From Chloroflexota bacterium (GTDB lineage: Bacteria; Chloroflexota; Dehalococcoidia; Lucifugimonadales; CATQGZ01): 14,827 nucleotides of DNA. This document shows positions 14,060 through 14,827 of this stretch, in pieces. The translations under genes and the position numbers were made by a program. The notes below the pieces were generated by a model. That model was given only the letters and a program-made list of their open reading frames with translations, ran no database searches and had not been told where the DNA came from. Within the stretch, counting starts at the first letter, position 1. Each line of letters starts with the position of its first letter. Location: contig JAQBTI010000023.1 of NCBI GenBank assembly GCA_027624995.1, positions 1-14,827 of the forward strand, read 5' to 3'.

Positions 14060-14827
14060 TCAGACTCTGACGAACTTGGAGACCCGCTGCCCCTGGCCAA
14101 TCTCGGTGACATATATGCTGCCGTCCGAGTCGACACAAATCCCGTGTCCGCCCAGCAAAGTCCCTTTGCCGGCTCCCTCGCTCCCACGCCAGCGAGTAAT
14201 CATCTCTCCGTCGAGAGTCCAGAGGCTGACGCCGCTCGATCCACCTTGCTCCACGACGTAGACAACCTCGTCCCGTATCCAGAGGTCGCCGGGCATCCAG
14301 AGGTCGGTCCATTCCTCCAGGAAACCTCCCTGGTCGTCGAATATCTGAATCCTGTCGTTTTCCCTGTCGCAGATGAACACCCTGCTTCGGCTACCCACCC
14401 AGACGTTGTGCAGCAATGCAAATTCGCCAGGGCCAGACCCTTGTTTGCCCCACGATTTCAGCAACTTGCCGGAGGCGCTGAACTTGTGGACCCGATGGCC
14501 GCCATAGCCGTCGGATACGAAGATCTCGCCGTTCGGCGCAACGGCAAGGCCAGAGGGCATGTTGAAGGGATCGCCGATGTAGCTAGGCGAGGGTGCGAGC
14601 TTTTCTCCGAGGGTGCGCAGCGGCTTCCGTCGGGCAAATACTCGGTCGCGATGTGGAAATCTCTGTCGATCAGCCAGACGTTGTCGTTAGGGGCGATGTA
14701 TATCCCGTGAGGGTTCGCCGAAAAGGTGCGCTCTCCCCAGGAAGAGATGAAGTTGCCGTCACGGTCCCAGATCGTCAGAGGGTGGTCGCCCCGGCTGAAG
14801 ATGTGGACCTCATCCCTCGAGTTGACG
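14060..14827 (-). pseudogene. NHL-repeat beta-propeller protein, 5' part cut by edge, interrupted by a one-base frameshift
   Basis: The minus strand encodes repeated NHL-type blades. In the upstream frame (14827 to about 14626) the reading is IFSRGDHPLTIWDRDG, then SSWGERTF, PHGIYIAPNDNVWLIDRD and EYLPDG. In the next frame (about 14625 down to 14060) it is KPLRTLGEKL, MPSGLAVAPNGEIFVSDGYG, HKFSASGKLLKSWG, DRENDRIQIFDDQGGFLEEW, SLWTLDGEMITRW and GGHGICVDSDGSIYVTEIG. The two frames join as one family-like protein. NHL propellers of this sort resemble peptidyl-alpha-hydroxyglycine alpha-amidating-lyase-like proteins, but their role is unknown. The stop (TGA, 14060-14062) is 31 nt before comF. 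The apparent single-base deletion may be real or a sequencing error. If annotated only by the open frame, it would start at the internal ATG 14560. Confidence 0.75.
14624..14628 (-). other. Apparent one-base deletion site in the NHL gene
   Basis: The minus strand reads GAC-GGA-AGC-CGC. Inserting one A (GAC-GGA-AAG-CCG-CTG) restores D-G-K-P-L-R-T-L-G, the normal continuation of an NHL blade. The AA pair is plus-strand tt at 14625-14626, the most likely missing-base position. The sequence is not a slippery heptamer of the programmed kind. Confidence 0.7.

Noticed and set aside
14029..14187. N-terminal extension of ComF to 14187
   Set aside because: It overlaps the 3' end of the NHL gene, has low-complexity Ser/Arg-rich sequence, and makes the protein longer than usual ComF. 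ATG 14028 gives the expected length.
14620..14630. Programmed ribosomal frameshift in the NHL gene
   Set aside because: The site lacks an X-XXY-YYZ heptamer, a downstream hairpin or an internal Shine-Dalgarno, and NHL proteins are not known for such recoding. A lost base is simpler.
13991..14710. Plus-strand 239-residue open frame
   Set aside because: It is antisense to the NHL gene and the start of comF. The minus-strand NHL blades are clear, so the plus-strand frame is a shadow.
1..14827. CRISPR array, insertion sequence or prophage
   Set aside because: No regularly spaced direct repeats, transposase, integrase or phage structural genes were seen on either strand.

Overview
The window looks like a fragment of a chromosome of a moderately high-GC bacterium, most likely a Chloroflexota member near Dehalococcoidia/SAR202. 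This placement is an inference from memory of those lineages. It rests on the single-chain AccD-AccA carboxyltransferase, an FtsK with an extra charged segment in its alpha domain, the udg-rnj-ftsK-accDA neighbourhood, frequent GTG/TTG starts, and the combination of a SelA-like PLP enzyme, NHL-repeat proteins and several MFS exporters. No rRNA, tRNA, CRISPR array, insertion sequence or phage gene was seen.

Left part (1-7700), all on the minus strand. Reading in the direction of transcription: a family-4 uracil-DNA glycosylase, ribonuclease J (3 nt after the glycosylase stop), FtsK DNA translocase (after a 202-nt gap with its own promoter-like site), and a fused acetyl-CoA carboxylase carboxyltransferase (22 nt after ftsK). 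After a further 117 nt with its own promoter and a clear Shine-Dalgarno comes a SelA-like PLP enzyme that runs off the left edge. This is a core block for uracil repair, RNA decay, chromosome segregation and the first step of fatty-acid synthesis.

Middle part (7700-8860). A 258-nt spacer is followed by one isolated minus-strand gene with its own promoter. It encodes a TIGR02391/Ymh-like protein whose C-terminal region carries an RNxxxH motif typical of HEPN ribonucleases. This is the best candidate here for an accessory defence or stress function.

Right part (8856-14827). Three MFS transporters lie within 4.4 kb: one on the minus strand, one divergent from it on the plus strand, and one convergent with the second. 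The last two are EntS/MFS_3-type paralogues. A 130-residue acidic protein of unknown function follows the second MFS gene by 4 nt and overlaps the third at its 3' end. The divergent intergenic region has facing promoters and two palindromes. Upstream of the third MFS gene are comF (a competence-type phosphoribosyltransferase) and an NHL-repeat beta-propeller gene. The NHL gene is interrupted by an apparent one-base deletion near 14625 and runs off the right edge.
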